Source of the DNA: Nocardia nova
Lineage (GTDB): Bacteria; Actinomycetota; Actinomycetes; Mycobacteriales; Mycobacteriaceae
DNA length: 64,000 bases
Direction: 5' to 3'
Assembly: GCF_002933465.1 (NCBI RefSeq)
Contig: NZ_PSZE01000026.1
Coordinates: 33,462 to 97,461, forward strand
The notes under the pieces are model-generated. The model was not told the origin of the DNA. It saw only the letters and a list, made by a program, of their open reading frames with translations, and did not search any database. A program made the translations under genes and the position numbers. How positions within the stretch are numbered: position 1 is the first letter of the stretch; the number at the start of each line of letters is the position of its first letter. Shown piece by piece: positions 50,835 through 59,904 of the stretch.

Positions 50835-53429
50835 TTGTCTGCACCGAACCTCACCCGCGACCAAGCCATCGCGCGGGCCGCGACGATCAGTGTGGAGAAC
50901 TATCGCGTCGAACTCGACCTCACCGGGCAGCCGACCGGTCCCGCGGCCACCGCCGGCGAGACGTTCTTCTCGCGCTCCACCGTCACGTTCACCGCCACCC
51001 CTGGCGCGCGGACCTTCATCGATATCGTCGCCGCGGGTGTGCGTTCGGCCGTTCTCAACGGCACCGAACTCGACGTTTCCGGCTACGACGAGTCCCAGGG
51101 CCTCACCCTGACCGATCTGGCCGAGAACAATGTCCTGGTGGTCGAGGCCGACTGCGTGTACTCGCACACCGGTGAGGGTCTGCACCGCTTCGTCGATCCG
51201 ACCGACGACAAGGTCTATCTGTACTCGCAGTTCGAAACCGCCGACGCCAAGCGGATGTTCGCCTGCTTCGACCAGCCCGACCTCAAGGCGACCTACGACA
51301 TGACGGTCACCGCACCCGCCGACTGGGAGGTGATCTCCAACGGCGCCGCGACCGCCACCCGCACCGTCGGCGAGGTGGTCGAGCACACCTTCGCCACGAC
51401 GCCGCGGATGAGCACCTATCTGGTCGCGCTGATCGCCGGGCCGTACGCCAAGTGGATCGATGTGTACACCGACGATCGGTCCACGATCCCGCTCGGCGTC
51501 TATTGCCGCGCCTCGCTCGCCGAATTCATGGACGCGGAAAGGCTTTTCACCGAAACCAAACAGGGCTTCGCGTTCTACCACCGCAATTTCGGTGTCCCTT
51601 ACGTGTTCGGGAAATACGATCAGCTGTTCGTTCCCGAGTTCAACGCCGGCGCGATGGAGAACGCCGGCGCGGTGACGTTCCTCGAGGACTACGTGTTCCG
51701 GTCCAAGGTCACCCGGGCCTCCTACGAACGTCGCGCCGAGACCGTGCTGCACGAGATGGCGCATATGTGGTTCGGCGATCTCGTCACCATGAAGTGGTGG
51801 GACGATCTGTGGCTGAACGAATCGTTCGCCACCTTCGCCTCGGTCCTGTGCCAGGCCGAGGCCACCGAATACACCGGCGCCTGGACGACTTTCGCCAATG
51901 TGGAGAAGTCGTGGGCATACCGGCAGGATCAGCTGCCTTCCACCCATCCCATCGCCGCCGACATTCCGGATCTGGCGGCCGTGGAGGTCAACTTCGACGG
52001 CATCACCTACGCCAAGGGTGCCTCGGTGCTCAAACAGCTGGTGGCCTACGTGGGGCTGGAGCCGTTCCTGGCCGGGCTGCGGGACTACTTCGCCGCACAC
52101 GCCTTCGGCAACGCCACCTTCGACGATCTGGTCGGTGCGCTCGAGAAGTCCTCCGGGCGTGACCTTTCCGGGTGGGGCGCGCAGTGGCTCAAGACCACCG
52201 GCCTGAATACGCTGCGTCCCGACTTCGAGGTCGACGCCGACGGGAAATTCACCCGATTCGCGGTCGTGCAGGGCGGCGCCGAACCCGGCGCCGGTGAATA
52301 TCGGGTACACCGCCTGGCCATCGGCGTCTACGACGATCGCGACGGAAAGCTGGTGCGCACCAAGCGGGTCGAACTCGATCTCGACGCTGCCGAGCGCACC
52401 GAGGTCGCCGAACTGGTGGGCGTCGAGCGCGGTCAGCTGGTGCTGGTGAACGACGACGACCTGACCTACTGCTCGCTGCGCCTGGATCCGCAGTCACTGG
52501 ACACCGTGGTCGCACGCATCGCCGATATCGCCGAATCCCTGCCTCGCACGCTGTGCTGGTCGGCGGCATGGGAGATGACACGGCAGGCGGAGATGCGGGC
52601 GCGGGATTTCGTGGCGCTGGTGCAACGCGGGATCGGCGCCGAAACCGAAATCGGTGTGGTGCAACGGCTTCTGATGCAGGCGCAGACCGCCCTGGCGAGC
52701 TACGCCGACCCCGAGTGGGCCGATCAGACCGGATGGCCGGCCTTCGCCGACCGGCTCCTGGAGTTGGCCCGTGCGGCCGAACCGGGTTCGGACCATCAGC
52801 TGGCCTTCGTCAACGCCCTCACCGCCGCGCGCCTGTCGCCGTGGCACAGCGAAGTGCTGGGCACGCTGCTGCTGGATTCCGATCCGGCCGCGGTCGAACT
52901 GCCCGGGCTCGCGGTGGACACCGATCTGCGCTGGCGGATCGTGCAGGCGCTGGCGGCGGCCGGTCAGCTCGATGCCGAGAGCATCGACACCCCGGTCATC
53001 GACGCCGAACTCGAGCGTGACCCCACGGCCGCGGGCCGGCGCCAGGCGGCCGCGGCCGCCACCGCCCGGCCGCAGGCCGAGGTCAAGCAGAAGGCGTGGC
53101 GGACGGTGATGGACGACGACTCCGTCCCGAACATCACCGCCCGCGCCATCGTCGGCGGCTTCGCTCCCATCGGCCAGGGCGAACTGCTCGCGCCCTACGT
53201 GCAGCGCTACTTCGACGAGATCGCCTCGGTGTGGGAGCGCCGCTCCAGCGAGGTCGCGCAGACCGTCGTGGTCGGCCTCTACCCGCACTGGGCGATCAGC
53301 GAGGAAGCGGTGGCCGTGGCCGACAAATTCCTCGCCGATGAACACCCGCCGGCCCTGCGCCGCTTGGTGATCGAGGGCAAGGCGGGAATCGAGCGCTCGC
53401 TGCGCGCCCGCGCCGCCGACATCGCCTGA
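50835..53429 (+). CDS. pepN: Aminopeptidase N (M1 zinc peptidase)
   Basis: 864 aa from TTG 50835 (AAGGAG 8 nt upstream). GAMEN motif (FNAGAMENAGAVTFLE), zinc site HEMAHMWFGDLVTMKWW with the distal glutamate NESFA. Full-length with a C-terminal ERAP1-like helical domain. Releases N-terminal residues from peptides downstream of the Clp proteases. Equivalent of Rv2467. Confidence 0.95.
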   Translation: MSAPNLTRDQAIARAATISVENYRVELDLTGQPTGPAATAGETFFSRSTVTFTATPGARTFIDIVAAGVRSAVLNGTELDVSGYDESQGLTLTDLAENNVLVVEADCVYSHTGEGLHRFVDPTDDKVYLYSQFETADAKRMFACFDQPDLKATYDMTVTAPADWEVISNGAATATRTVGEVVEHTFATTPRMSTYLVALIAGPYAKWIDVYTDDRSTIPLGVYCRASLAEFMDAERLFTETKQGFAFYHRNFGVPYVFGKYDQLFVPEFNAGAMENAGAVTFLEDYVFRSKVTRASYERRAETVLHEMAHMWFGDLVTMKWWDDLWLNESFATFASVLCQAEATEYTGAWTTFANVEKSWAYRQDQLPSTHPIAADIPDLAAVEVNFDGITYAKGASVLKQLVAYVGLEPFLAGLRDYFAAHAFGNATFDDLVGALEKSSGRDLSGWGAQWLKTTGLNTLRPDFEVDADGKFTRFAVVQGGAEPGAGEYRVHRLAIGVYDDRDGKLVRTKRVELDLDAAERTEVAELVGVERGQLVLVNDDDLTYCSLRLDPQSLDTVVARIADIAESLPRTLCWSAAWEMTRQAEMRARDFVALVQRGIGAETEIGVVQRLLMQAQTALASYADPEWADQTGWPAFADRLLELARAAEPGSDHQLAFVNALTAARLSPWHSEVLGTLLLDSDPAAVELPGLAVDTDLRWRIVQALAAAGQLDAESIDTPVIDAELERDPTAAGRRQAAAAATARPQAEVKQKAWRTVMDDDSVPNITARAIVGGFAPIGQGELLAPYVQRYFDEIASVWERRSSEVAQTVVVGLYPHWAISEEAVAVADKFLADEHPPALRRLVIEGKAGIERSLRARAADIA

Positions 53430-53608
53430 GGTCTGGTTGCTCGTGGTGGTGCAGTCGCCACCACGGGCCCGGAATCGGGACGTGCCGGCTCGCCTCGAGA
53501 CCTGAGCGACGCGCAGCCTCGGCCGCGAATCACTGCCGCTGCCGTGGGCAGATCTGCTCACAGCAGCATTGCGGGCCCGTGCCGTGTCCGCTGCGGCACG
53601 GTGGGCGT

Positions 53609-54226
53609 ATGGCTCACGACGACAACAAGATTCCGTTGTTCAGTTGGCGGTCGCGCGAGCAACTGCTCAGCCGCCGCATCCTCGTCCTCGACGGCGGGCT
53701 CGACGACGACAACGGCACGCTGCTCACGACCCAGATGCTCACCCTCGCGGCCGAAGACTCCGACGCCGACATCTCACTGTGGATTCACTCGCCCGGCGGG
53801 TCGGTGCCGTCGATGCTCGCGATTCGCGACGTGATGCGACTGGTGCCGTGCCGGGTATCCACCCTGGCGCTCGGATTGGCCTGCAGCGCAGGGCAATTCC
53901 TGCTCTCGGCCGGAACCCGTGGCCGCCGCTACGCGCTGCCGCACGCGCGCATCCTCATGCATCAGGGATCGGCGGGCATCGGCGGCAGCGCGGGTGAGGT
54001 GGAGGTACAGGCCGACGATCTGCGCCACACGGTCAACACCGTGCTCGGACTCATCGCCGAGGACACCGGGCAACCGTTCGACCGCATCTACGAGGACTCA
54101 CTGCACGACCGCTGGTTCACCGCGACCGAGGCACGGGAGTACGGCTTCATCGACCACATCGTCGACTCCTTCGACCAGGTCATCCCGCAACGCCAGCGCA
54201 TCGGAATCTCGGCTGGGACAGCATAG
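53609..54226 (+). CDS. ClpP-family protease subunit (ClpP3-like)
   Basis: 205 aa. Catalytic serine in LGLACSAGQFLLSAG, histidine in ILMHQGSAGIGGS, acidic residue in HDRWFTATEAREYGFIDHI. It is a third ClpP of the window, distinct from ClpP1/ClpP2 at the left end, and forms an operon with the next ClpP gene (10 bp gap). Streptomyces has an equivalent clpP3-clpP4 operon under the regulator PopR. ATG 53609 is chosen over 53579. Confidence 0.88.
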   Translation: MAHDDNKIPLFSWRSREQLLSRRILVLDGGLDDDNGTLLTTQMLTLAAEDSDADISLWIHSPGGSVPSMLAIRDVMRLVPCRVSTLALGLACSAGQFLLSAGTRGRRYALPHARILMHQGSAGIGGSAGEVEVQADDLRHTVNTVLGLIAEDTGQPFDRIYEDSLHDRWFTATEAREYGFIDHIVDSFDQVIPQRQRIGISAGTA

Positions 54227-54236
54227 GGGGCACGAC

Positions 54237-54827
54237 ATGACCAGCTACACCATTCCCAATGTCATCGCGCAGCATCCGCGCGGCGAGCGGATCATGGACG
54301 TCTACTCGCACCTGCTCACCGAGCGGATCGTCTACCTCGGCACGCCGATCGATTCCGGGGTCGCGAACGCGCTGATCGCGCAGATGCTGCATCTGGACGC
54401 CGAGAGCGCGGGCCAGGAGATCAACCTCTACATCAACTGCGAGGGCGGCGATCTGTCGGCGATGCTGGCGATCTACGACACCATGCAGCACATTTCGTCG
54501 CCGGTGGCGACCACCTGTGTCGGCCAGGCCATCGCGGTCGGTGCGGTGCTGCTGGCAGGCGGCGCGGCCGGGCGGCGAGCGATGTTGCCGCATGCGCGCG
54601 CCGTCCTGCATCAGCCGGCGACCCGTGGACAGGGAGCGATTCCCGATGTCATCATCCAGGCCGACGAACTCGTCCGGATGCGCGCCGAAATCGAGACGAT
54701 ACTGTCCCGTCACACAGGCCAAGACGTCGCGACGCTACGACACGACACCGATCGCGACCGCGTGTTCACCGCGCAGGCAGCGGTGGAATACGGGTTGGCC
54801 GACACCATCCTCGGCGCCCGGACCTGA
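54237..54827 (+). CDS. ClpP-family subunit lacking the catalytic serine (ClpP4-like)
   Basis: 196 aa with a complete ClpP fold. The nucleophile motif normally GQAASMGA reads GQAIAVGAVLL, so residue 100 is alanine and the catalytic serine is missing; the histidine (AVLHQPATRGQG) and the aspartate block (HDTDRDRVFTAQAAVEYG) remain. Most likely a structural or regulatory subunit of a mixed ClpP3/ClpP4 complex, like the ClpR subunits of other systems. GGGGGCACGAC upstream of ATG. Confidence 0.85.
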   Translation: MTSYTIPNVIAQHPRGERIMDVYSHLLTERIVYLGTPIDSGVANALIAQMLHLDAESAGQEINLYINCEGGDLSAMLAIYDTMQHISSPVATTCVGQAIAVGAVLLAGGAAGRRAMLPHARAVLHQPATRGQGAIPDVIIQADELVRMRAEIETILSRHTGQDVATLRHDTDRDRVFTAQAAVEYGLADTILGART

Positions 54828-55148
54828 CCGGATCGCGTGAGCGCTCGTCGAGACCGGCGAGCGCTCACCCGTCACGGCAGGCCCTCACCCGCCGCCGCCG
54901 GCACTCACCCGCCGCCACGGGCACTCGCCTGCCGCCACAAGCGGCGATCCGGGCCGCCCTCCCTCCCAGCATCGCGAGACGAGCGCTCGGCCCGGCGCGG
55001 GAAATGCTCGACCGGCCGGACCAAGTGCTCAGGAGGTCGCAGGCGTACTCCCGGGCACGATCCACTCAGGCGCGACGCAGGCGAGCACCCGTACGGCGCG
55101 GTGCGCACCCAGGTGCCCGTAGACGAACACCCGTACGGCGCGATCCAC
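54828..55148. other. Convergent intergenic region with hairpin and repeats
   Basis: 321 bp between clpP4-like and the ClgR-like gene. It starts with a perfect 11-bp inverted repeat and continues with repeated CACTCACCCGCCGCC-type blocks and a 41-bp imperfect repeat. No gene is supported. Confidence 0.5.
54837..54868. terminator. Hairpin after clpP4-like gene
   Basis: GTGAGCGCTCG (54837-54847) and CGAGCGCTCAC (54858-54868), perfect, 10-nt loop, starting 10 bp past the stop. No T-run, as usual in this group. Confidence 0.6.
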
Positions 55149-55150
55149 TC
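55058..55150. repeat. Imperfect 40-bp repeats
   Basis: The phrases CGATCCACTCAGG and CACCCGTACGGCGCG each recur at about 40- to 80-bp spacing (CACCCGTACGGCGCG near 55087 and 55128; GATCCACTCAGG near 55059 and 55142). They run up to the stop of the ClgR-like gene. Purpose unknown; a slippage or decayed coding origin is possible. Confidence 0.55.
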
Positions 55151-55640
55151 AGGCTGCGCGGGCGAGCATGGTGGGGCCGGCAGGTGGGCGGGCGGCCAGC
55201 GGGCGTACCGGCGCGAGGCGAGTGGCACGCAGCAGGTCGGCGGCGATCTCCGCGGTCAGTTCGCCCAATGTGGTGCCGAGCGCACCGGCGAGCGCGGCGA
55301 TCATCTCGCTCGAAGGTTCCTTGCGACCGCGTTCGATCTCGGACAGATACTGCGGTGAAATCCCGGCTCGGCCGGCCGTTTCGGTCAACGTCTCGCCGTG
55401 GTCGCGGCGCAGTTCGCGTAACCGTTCACCGAGTACCTCACGCCACAGCGGTTCCCCAGCGGCGCGGGATTCCCGAGGTCGGCCGGGGCGCGCCGGCACC
55501 GAACGCAGCACGTCTCGCTGCGGTCGGGGATCGCTGTCGGCCGGCGGCGCGGACTCTGCCGCGCTGTCCGCGCCGGTCGAGGGCGCGGGCTCGAGGTGAC
55601 GTCCGCCGGGGATCGAATGCAGTTGCGGATACTCGGCCAT
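55149..55640 (-). CDS. ClgR/PopR-like XRE regulator
   Basis: 163 aa. HTH at about residues 70-125: WREVLGERLRELRRDHGETL, TETAGRAGISPQYLSEIERG, RKEPSSEMIAALAGALGTTL. SEIERGRKEPSSEM closely follows the ClgR/PopR pattern, regulators that switch on clp genes and are themselves Clp substrates. It converges on the clpP3-clpP4-like pair. N-terminus is Pro/Ser-rich. Confidence 0.82.
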   Translation of the reverse strand: MAEYPQLHSIPGGRHLEPAPSTGADSAAESAPPADSDPRPQRDVLRSVPARPGRPRESRAAGEPLWREVLGERLRELRRDHGETLTETAGRAGISPQYLSEIERGRKEPSSEMIAALAGALGTTLGELTAEIAADLLRATRLAPVRPLAARPPAGPTMLARAA

Positions 55641-55799
55641 GTGGTGAGCCTACGGCCGCGGCCGGACCGGGCGAGCTGCTTACGCTCACAGCGTATTTCG
55701 GGTCGTCCGAATACAGCCGCACCCCTCCCCGGCTGTTCCGGGAAAGGGTGCGTGGCCCTGATGCGAACCGGCGCGAGCGTGCCGATCAGTGCGAACGAA

Positions 55800-56270
55800 T
55801 CAGCTCGGGCGGCCGATCGCGGACGCCATCACGCGGACGGCGGAGACGAGTCCGTCGATGAGCTGTCCTCGCCGCAGCGACGCGAGCGCCGCGGTGACGC
55901 CGAGCTGGCAGACCCGGTCGTTCACGCGGTCGGCGACATCGCGACCGGAACGAACCTCGACCGCCTTGTCGTTGGGCGAGACGGCGATGAGCACCGAACG
56001 TGCCGCCTCGGGGGTCGACGGAAACACCGCGTCGGCACCGGCGGCGGCATCCGCGCCCAGGTCGCCGATGTAGATGTTGAACCGGACCTTGGTGCTACGG
56101 GTCGCCTCGGTGAGGGTGTTGTCCATCAGCAGCCGCTCGCGATCGTTGAACGGCGCTTCCTTGAACACATCACCGGCTTCGTGCACGCCGGACACCCGGC
56201 CGCTGGGAGTGATGGCGTACCCGTGCGGCAGGGTGGACGGGTCCACCACAGGCCAATTAGAAGTTGCCAC
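55800..56270 (-). CDS. DUF5130-like / TPM-type small protein
   Basis: 156 aa. Contains LPHGYAITPSGRVSGVHEAG, EAPFNDRERLLMDNTLTEAT and VRFNIYIGDLGADAA, a pattern kept in mycobacterial and nocardial homologues of the DUF5130 family. The C-terminal RVNDRVCQLGVTAALASLRR is helical. Function unknown. It overlaps the next small membrane gene by 14 bp. Confidence 0.7.
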   Translation of the reverse strand: MATSNWPVVDPSTLPHGYAITPSGRVSGVHEAGDVFKEAPFNDRERLLMDNTLTEATRSTKVRFNIYIGDLGADAAAGADAVFPSTPEAARSVLIAVSPNDKAVEVRSGRDVADRVNDRVCQLGVTAALASLRRGQLIDGLVSAVRVMASAIGRPS

Positions 56271-56535
56271 TTGCCCGGCCTCCGATCAGATCTGCCCCGG
56301 CGGATTCGATGGCCGCATGGTGCCCATGCGACGACTCAGCGACACCGTGACCGACGGCGGTCACCTCATCGGTCGCGCTCCACAGCACCGGCTCCGCGGT
56401 CCACTTCTTCCCGAGGTCGTAGTGGACCGGCTTCTCGCCGGGCAGCGGTTTGCCGAGGAACGACAGTCCGGCGATCACCGCGTAGATCACCAGCGGGATG
56501 CCGAGAAAGATCAGCACTGTTTCGAGAATGCTCAC
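56257..56535 (-). CDS. Small membrane protein
   Basis: 92 aa from GTG 56535. One N-terminal membrane segment (TVLIFLGIPLVIYAVIAGLS) and a soluble His-rich tail (ESSHGHHAAIES). Coupled to the DUF5130-like gene. Conserved hypothetical in the group; no function known. Confidence 0.65.
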   Translation of the reverse strand: MSILETVLIFLGIPLVIYAVIAGLSFLGKPLPGEKPVHYDLGKKWTAEPVLWSATDEVTAVGHGVAESSHGHHAAIESAGADLIGGRASGNF

Positions 56536-56585
56536 AGAACAACGGTAGACGATCGTGGTTTGCCGGTCCGCGCCGAGCCGTCGTG

Positions 56586-58301
56586 TCACACCAACCAGGC
56601 CGCCGACTCGGGCGCGAGCAGGCCACCGTGCAGTGGCTCGCTCGCCAGCAGCACCGAGCCCGGAGGCAGTGCGATCGGGTCCGCGGAGGCGTTGAGCACA
56701 CAGATCAGTCCCCCCGGCCGGCGGAAGGCGAGACAGTCGGGCGGCCCGCCGAGCCAGTCGACGGTATCGCCGTCGAATTCGGCTCGGGTACCACGCAGTT
56801 CGAGGGCGGTCCGATAGAGCGAGAGCGTCGAATCGAGCGACTCGAGTTGCGCCTCCACGGTCCGATCGGCCCATGCCGCCGGAATAGGCAGCCAGGAGCC
56901 GGGACCGGCGGTGAATCCGAAGGGAGGTTTCGTCCCCTCCCACGGGATCGGCACCCGGCAGCCGTCGCGCCCGCGTTCGGTGTGGCCGGAGCGTTCCCAG
57001 ACCGGATCCTGAAGCACCTCCTCAGGCAGGTCGACATTCGGCAGCCCTAATTCCGCGCCGTTGTAGACGAAAACCGCACCCGGGAGCGCGAGTTCGAGCA
57101 GGATCATCGCCCGGGCGCGGGCGACTCCGGACGTGCCGCCGCCGTAGCGGGTTACTTCCCGTTCGATGTCGTGATTGGACAGCGTCCAGGTCGGGACGGC
57201 ACCCACCTTCGCTACCGATTCCAGCGAATTATCCACTGCCGCGCGGATTTTCACCGCGTCGAAGGGTGTCTCGGCGAGCCGGAAGTTGAAGGCGAGGTGC
57301 AGTTCGTCCGGGCGCACGTACTCACCGAAGCGGACGTTGTCCTCGACCCACACCTCGCCGATGGACACCGCGTCGGGATACTCGTCGATCACCTTGCGCA
57401 GCCGACGATGGATGTCGTGCACCCCCGGATTGTTGAAGCGTGGATCGCTGTCGTCGTGCACCAGCAGTTTCGCGTCGGCGTCCGGCGTATGGGCCGCCGA
57501 CGGGTCGGCGGAGAGCCCGACCGCGGCCACCACGGCCGGATCCATATCCGGCAGCCCGGGTGGTTTGGCCATCCCGTGAGCCACATCGATGCGGAAGCCG
57601 TCGACACCGCGGTCGAGCCAGAACCGCATGGTCTGCTCGAAATCGGCGACGACCTCCGGATTGTCCCAGTTCAGATCCGGCTGCTCCCGGGCGAACAGAT
57701 GCAGATACCACTGCCCCGGCGTGCCGTCGGCCTCCGTGACGCGCGTCCACGCCGGACCTCCGAAGATACTGGGCCAGTTGTTGGGCGGTAGCGAGCCGTC
57801 GGGTCCACGACCGTCGCGAAAGATGTAGCGGGCTCGCTCGGCGCTGCCGGGCACGGCCGCCACCGCCGCGGCGAACCACGGATGGCGGTCGCTGGTGTGA
57901 TTGGGCACCAGATCCATCGTCACCCGGATACCGCGTTCGTGGGCCTCGGCGATCAACCGGTCCATCGTCGCGAGGTCGCCGAACAGCGGGTCGATATCGC
58001 GCGGATCGCTGACGTCGTATCCGCCGTCGGCCATCGGCGACCGCATCACCGGACAGAGCCACAGCGCGGCGACACCCAGCAGTTCCAGATAGCCGAGCCG
58101 GTCGTGGATACCAGCGAGGTCGCCGACACCGTCGCCGGAGGAATCGGCGAACGAGCGCGGATAGATCTGGTAGAAGACCGCCGAACGCCACCACGGCGGC
58201 GTCGATTCCTCCGCTTGCCCAGCGGCGACCCCCACCGCATCGAGGTCAGCCTGCTCCCCGGCCGATGACGCTGTCACAGTCGAATCCCCGGCTCGGTTCA
58301 C
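56586..58301 (-). CDS. aglA: GH13 alpha-glucosidase
   Basis: 571 aa. GH13 motifs: YQIYPRSFADSSGDGVGDLA, DLVPNHTS, GFRIDVAHGMAK (nucleophile Asp), IGEVWV (acid/base Glu) and LSNHDIEREVTR (second Asp). Hydrolyses alpha-glucosidic bonds of maltose-type or sucrose-type sugars. Start GTG 58301 overlaps the globin stop (GTGA) and suggests coupling; GTG 58277, with a better Shine-Dalgarno, is an alternative. Neighbour of glbO as in Rv2470-Rv2471. Confidence 0.9.
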   Translation of the reverse strand: MNRAGDSTVTASSAGEQADLDAVGVAAGQAEESTPPWWRSAVFYQIYPRSFADSSGDGVGDLAGIHDRLGYLELLGVAALWLCPVMRSPMADGGYDVSDPRDIDPLFGDLATMDRLIAEAHERGIRVTMDLVPNHTSDRHPWFAAAVAAVPGSAERARYIFRDGRGPDGSLPPNNWPSIFGGPAWTRVTEADGTPGQWYLHLFAREQPDLNWDNPEVVADFEQTMRFWLDRGVDGFRIDVAHGMAKPPGLPDMDPAVVAAVGLSADPSAAHTPDADAKLLVHDDSDPRFNNPGVHDIHRRLRKVIDEYPDAVSIGEVWVEDNVRFGEYVRPDELHLAFNFRLAETPFDAVKIRAAVDNSLESVAKVGAVPTWTLSNHDIEREVTRYGGGTSGVARARAMILLELALPGAVFVYNGAELGLPNVDLPEEVLQDPVWERSGHTERGRDGCRVPIPWEGTKPPFGFTAGPGSWLPIPAAWADRTVEAQLESLDSTLSLYRTALELRGTRAEFDGDTVDWLGGPPDCLAFRRPGGLICVLNASADPIALPPGSVLLASEPLHGGLLAPESAAWLV

Positions 58302-58702
58302 ATCGGGGAATTTATCAGCGAATTCGCGGCCATCTCCAGGTAGTCGAGCAGCGCACGCCGGTGTTCGTCGTCGAGAACATCCGGCTCGATTTCGGCAATC
58401 GCGATGTGCATGCAGCGCAACCACGCGTCACGCTGAAGCGGTCCGATGCTGAACGGCATATGCCGCATGCGCAGCCGCGGATGTCCGCGCTCGTCGGAAT
58501 AGGTGCGCGGGCCGCCCCAGTACTGTTCGAGGAACATGCGCAACCGGCGCTCGGCCGGGCCGAGGTCCTGTTCCGGATACATCGGCCGCAGGATCTCGTC
58601 GGCGGCCACCTCCCGATAGAACGCCGCGACGATCCGCCGGAACGTTTCCGCCCCGCCGACCGCCTCGTAGAACGATGTCGCCGTCTGTTCGCCGGAAGTC
58701 AT
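58298..58702 (-). CDS. glbO: Truncated haemoglobin, group II (GlbO)
   Basis: 134 aa. FYEAVGGAETFRRIVAAFYR, LEQYWGGPRTYSDERGHPRL (with the conserved Tyr/Trp), RMRHMPF with the proximal histidine. Binds haem and O2 at the membrane in mycobacteria. ATG 58702 is chosen; ATG 58774 gives an Arg-rich extension. GTGA overlap with the alpha-glucosidase. Confidence 0.93.
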   Translation of the reverse strand: MTSGEQTATSFYEAVGGAETFRRIVAAFYREVAADEILRPMYPEQDLGPAERRLRMFLEQYWGGPRTYSDERGHPRLRMRHMPFSIGPLQRDAWLRCMHIAIAEIEPDVLDDEHRRALLDYLEMAANSLINSPM

Positions 58703-59046
58703 CGACCCTCTCGATCTGCTCGCCTGCCCCGTATCCGACAACCATTGTGCCCGTACCATCCGCGCACGGCCCACCCGCGCGGGAGCCGCTCGCCTGTCAT
58801 CGGCGGATCACACGGCGTTCAGACGACGGTCGTCGCGGGGACGGCGACACGGCAGATAATCGCCTCCGACACCGGTATCCGAGCATCGGATACCGAGCCG
58901 CACCGCGTCGACCACCGGCGATCCGCGCACCGGCCCGAATTTCGGCACCGAAATCACTGTGCACACGGGCACGTTCCGTGGTCAACTTGGTGACAGTGTC
59001 TGCCGATCAGCACACGAACCGACCTAGCAGAATTCGGGGTCCCTCA
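58703..59046. other. Divergent intergenic region, glbO / HNH gene
   Basis: 344 bp with no supported gene. Should carry the promoters of both neighbours. No special element recognised. Confidence 0.4.
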
Positions 59047-59787
59047 ATGAAGCAGCGGCACGGCGCCCGGTCACACGAGGCGAGAACGCACCGACAACTC
59101 CAGCCCGCCGATGTCCACAATCGTGGGTCGGGGGCTACTCCGCTGCACATCCTCTCCGCATATTCCTCTCCGGGACATCCGTCCTCGACACCGGGACATT
59201 CGTCCTCGTCACCGGGACATTCGTCCCCGGGTGCGATCACGCACCGAAACACCGAATCCGCAGCTACCGCCTGGGTGAAGAACCGGGTGCTGCTTCTGAA
59301 TGCCACCTACGAGCCACTGACCGCACTGCCCGCCCGGCGTGCCATCGTGCTGCTGGTCTGCGACAAGGCCGATACCGTTCATCACAATCCCGAGGGCCCG
59401 GTCGTTCACTCCGCCGGAGCCTCGGTCACGCTGCCGTCGGTGATCCGGCTGCGAAACTACGTGCGAGTGCCCTACCGCGCCCGGGTCCCGATGACCCGTG
59501 CGGCACTCATGCATCGGGACCGTTATCGCTGCGCTTACTGCGGCGGGAAGGCCGAAACCATCGACCATGTCATTCCACGTAGTCGTGGGGGCGCGCATTC
59601 CTGGGAAAACTGCGTAGCCTCCTGCGCTCCCTGTAATCACCGCAAGGCCGACAAACTCCTGAGCGAGTTGGGCTGGACGCTCATGCACCCCCTGGTCTCG
59701 CCGACCGGGCCGCATTGGCGGTTGCTGTCGACGACCTCGGATCTGGATCCGGTGTGGTTGCAGTACTTGGGCGAGGGCGCTGCCTGA
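59047..59787 (+). CDS. HNH-domain protein (Rv2469c-like)
   Basis: 246 aa. Residues 1-75 are a Ser/Pro/His-rich linker with tandem PGHSSS repeats. The conserved part begins at WVKNRVLLLNATYEPLTALP and ends in an HNH fold: CAYCGGKAETIDHVIPRSRG and NCVASCAPCNHRKADKLL. This widespread actinobacterial HNH family is not linked to a defence system. A later GTG start at about 59274 would remove the repeat linker and is a fair alternative. Confidence 0.82.
   Translation: MKQRHGARSHEARTHRQLQPADVHNRGSGATPLHILSAYSSPGHPSSTPGHSSSSPGHSSPGAITHRNTESAATAWVKNRVLLLNATYEPLTALPARRAIVLLVCDKADTVHHNPEGPVVHSAGASVTLPSVIRLRNYVRVPYRARVPMTRAALMHRDRYRCAYCGGKAETIDHVIPRSRGGAHSWENCVASCAPCNHRKADKLLSELGWTLMHPLVSPTGPHWRLLSTTSDLDPVWLQYLGEGAA
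59170..59230. repeat. 21-bp tandem repeat in HNH gene linker
   Basis: Three in-frame units of 21, 21 and 19 bp beginning CCGGGACAT encode SPGHPSST-like repeats. If translation starts downstream at 59274 this is non-coding, so the repeat also bears on start choice. Confidence 0.7.
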
Positions 59788-59803
59788 CCCTTCCGCAGCG
59801 CGT

Positions 59804-59837
59804 CGCTCACCAGAGTGAGCGCTGCTCTTGTTTTTTC
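59804..59837 (+). terminator. Rho-independent terminator after HNH gene
   Basis: CGCTCAC-CAGA-GTGAGCG with outer GCAG/CTGC pairs, followed by CTTGTTTTTT. It starts 17 bp past the stop. Confidence 0.85.
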
Positions 59838-59904
59838 CACGGACGTAGGGCACACTCGTCCATGGACGCAAGAGCGCTGCTCACTAAAGTGATTGGAGCC
59901 CACA

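Noticed and set aside
54828..55148. CRISPR-like array
   Set aside because: The repeats are imperfect, few, GC-rich and lack regular unique spacers; no cas genes are present.
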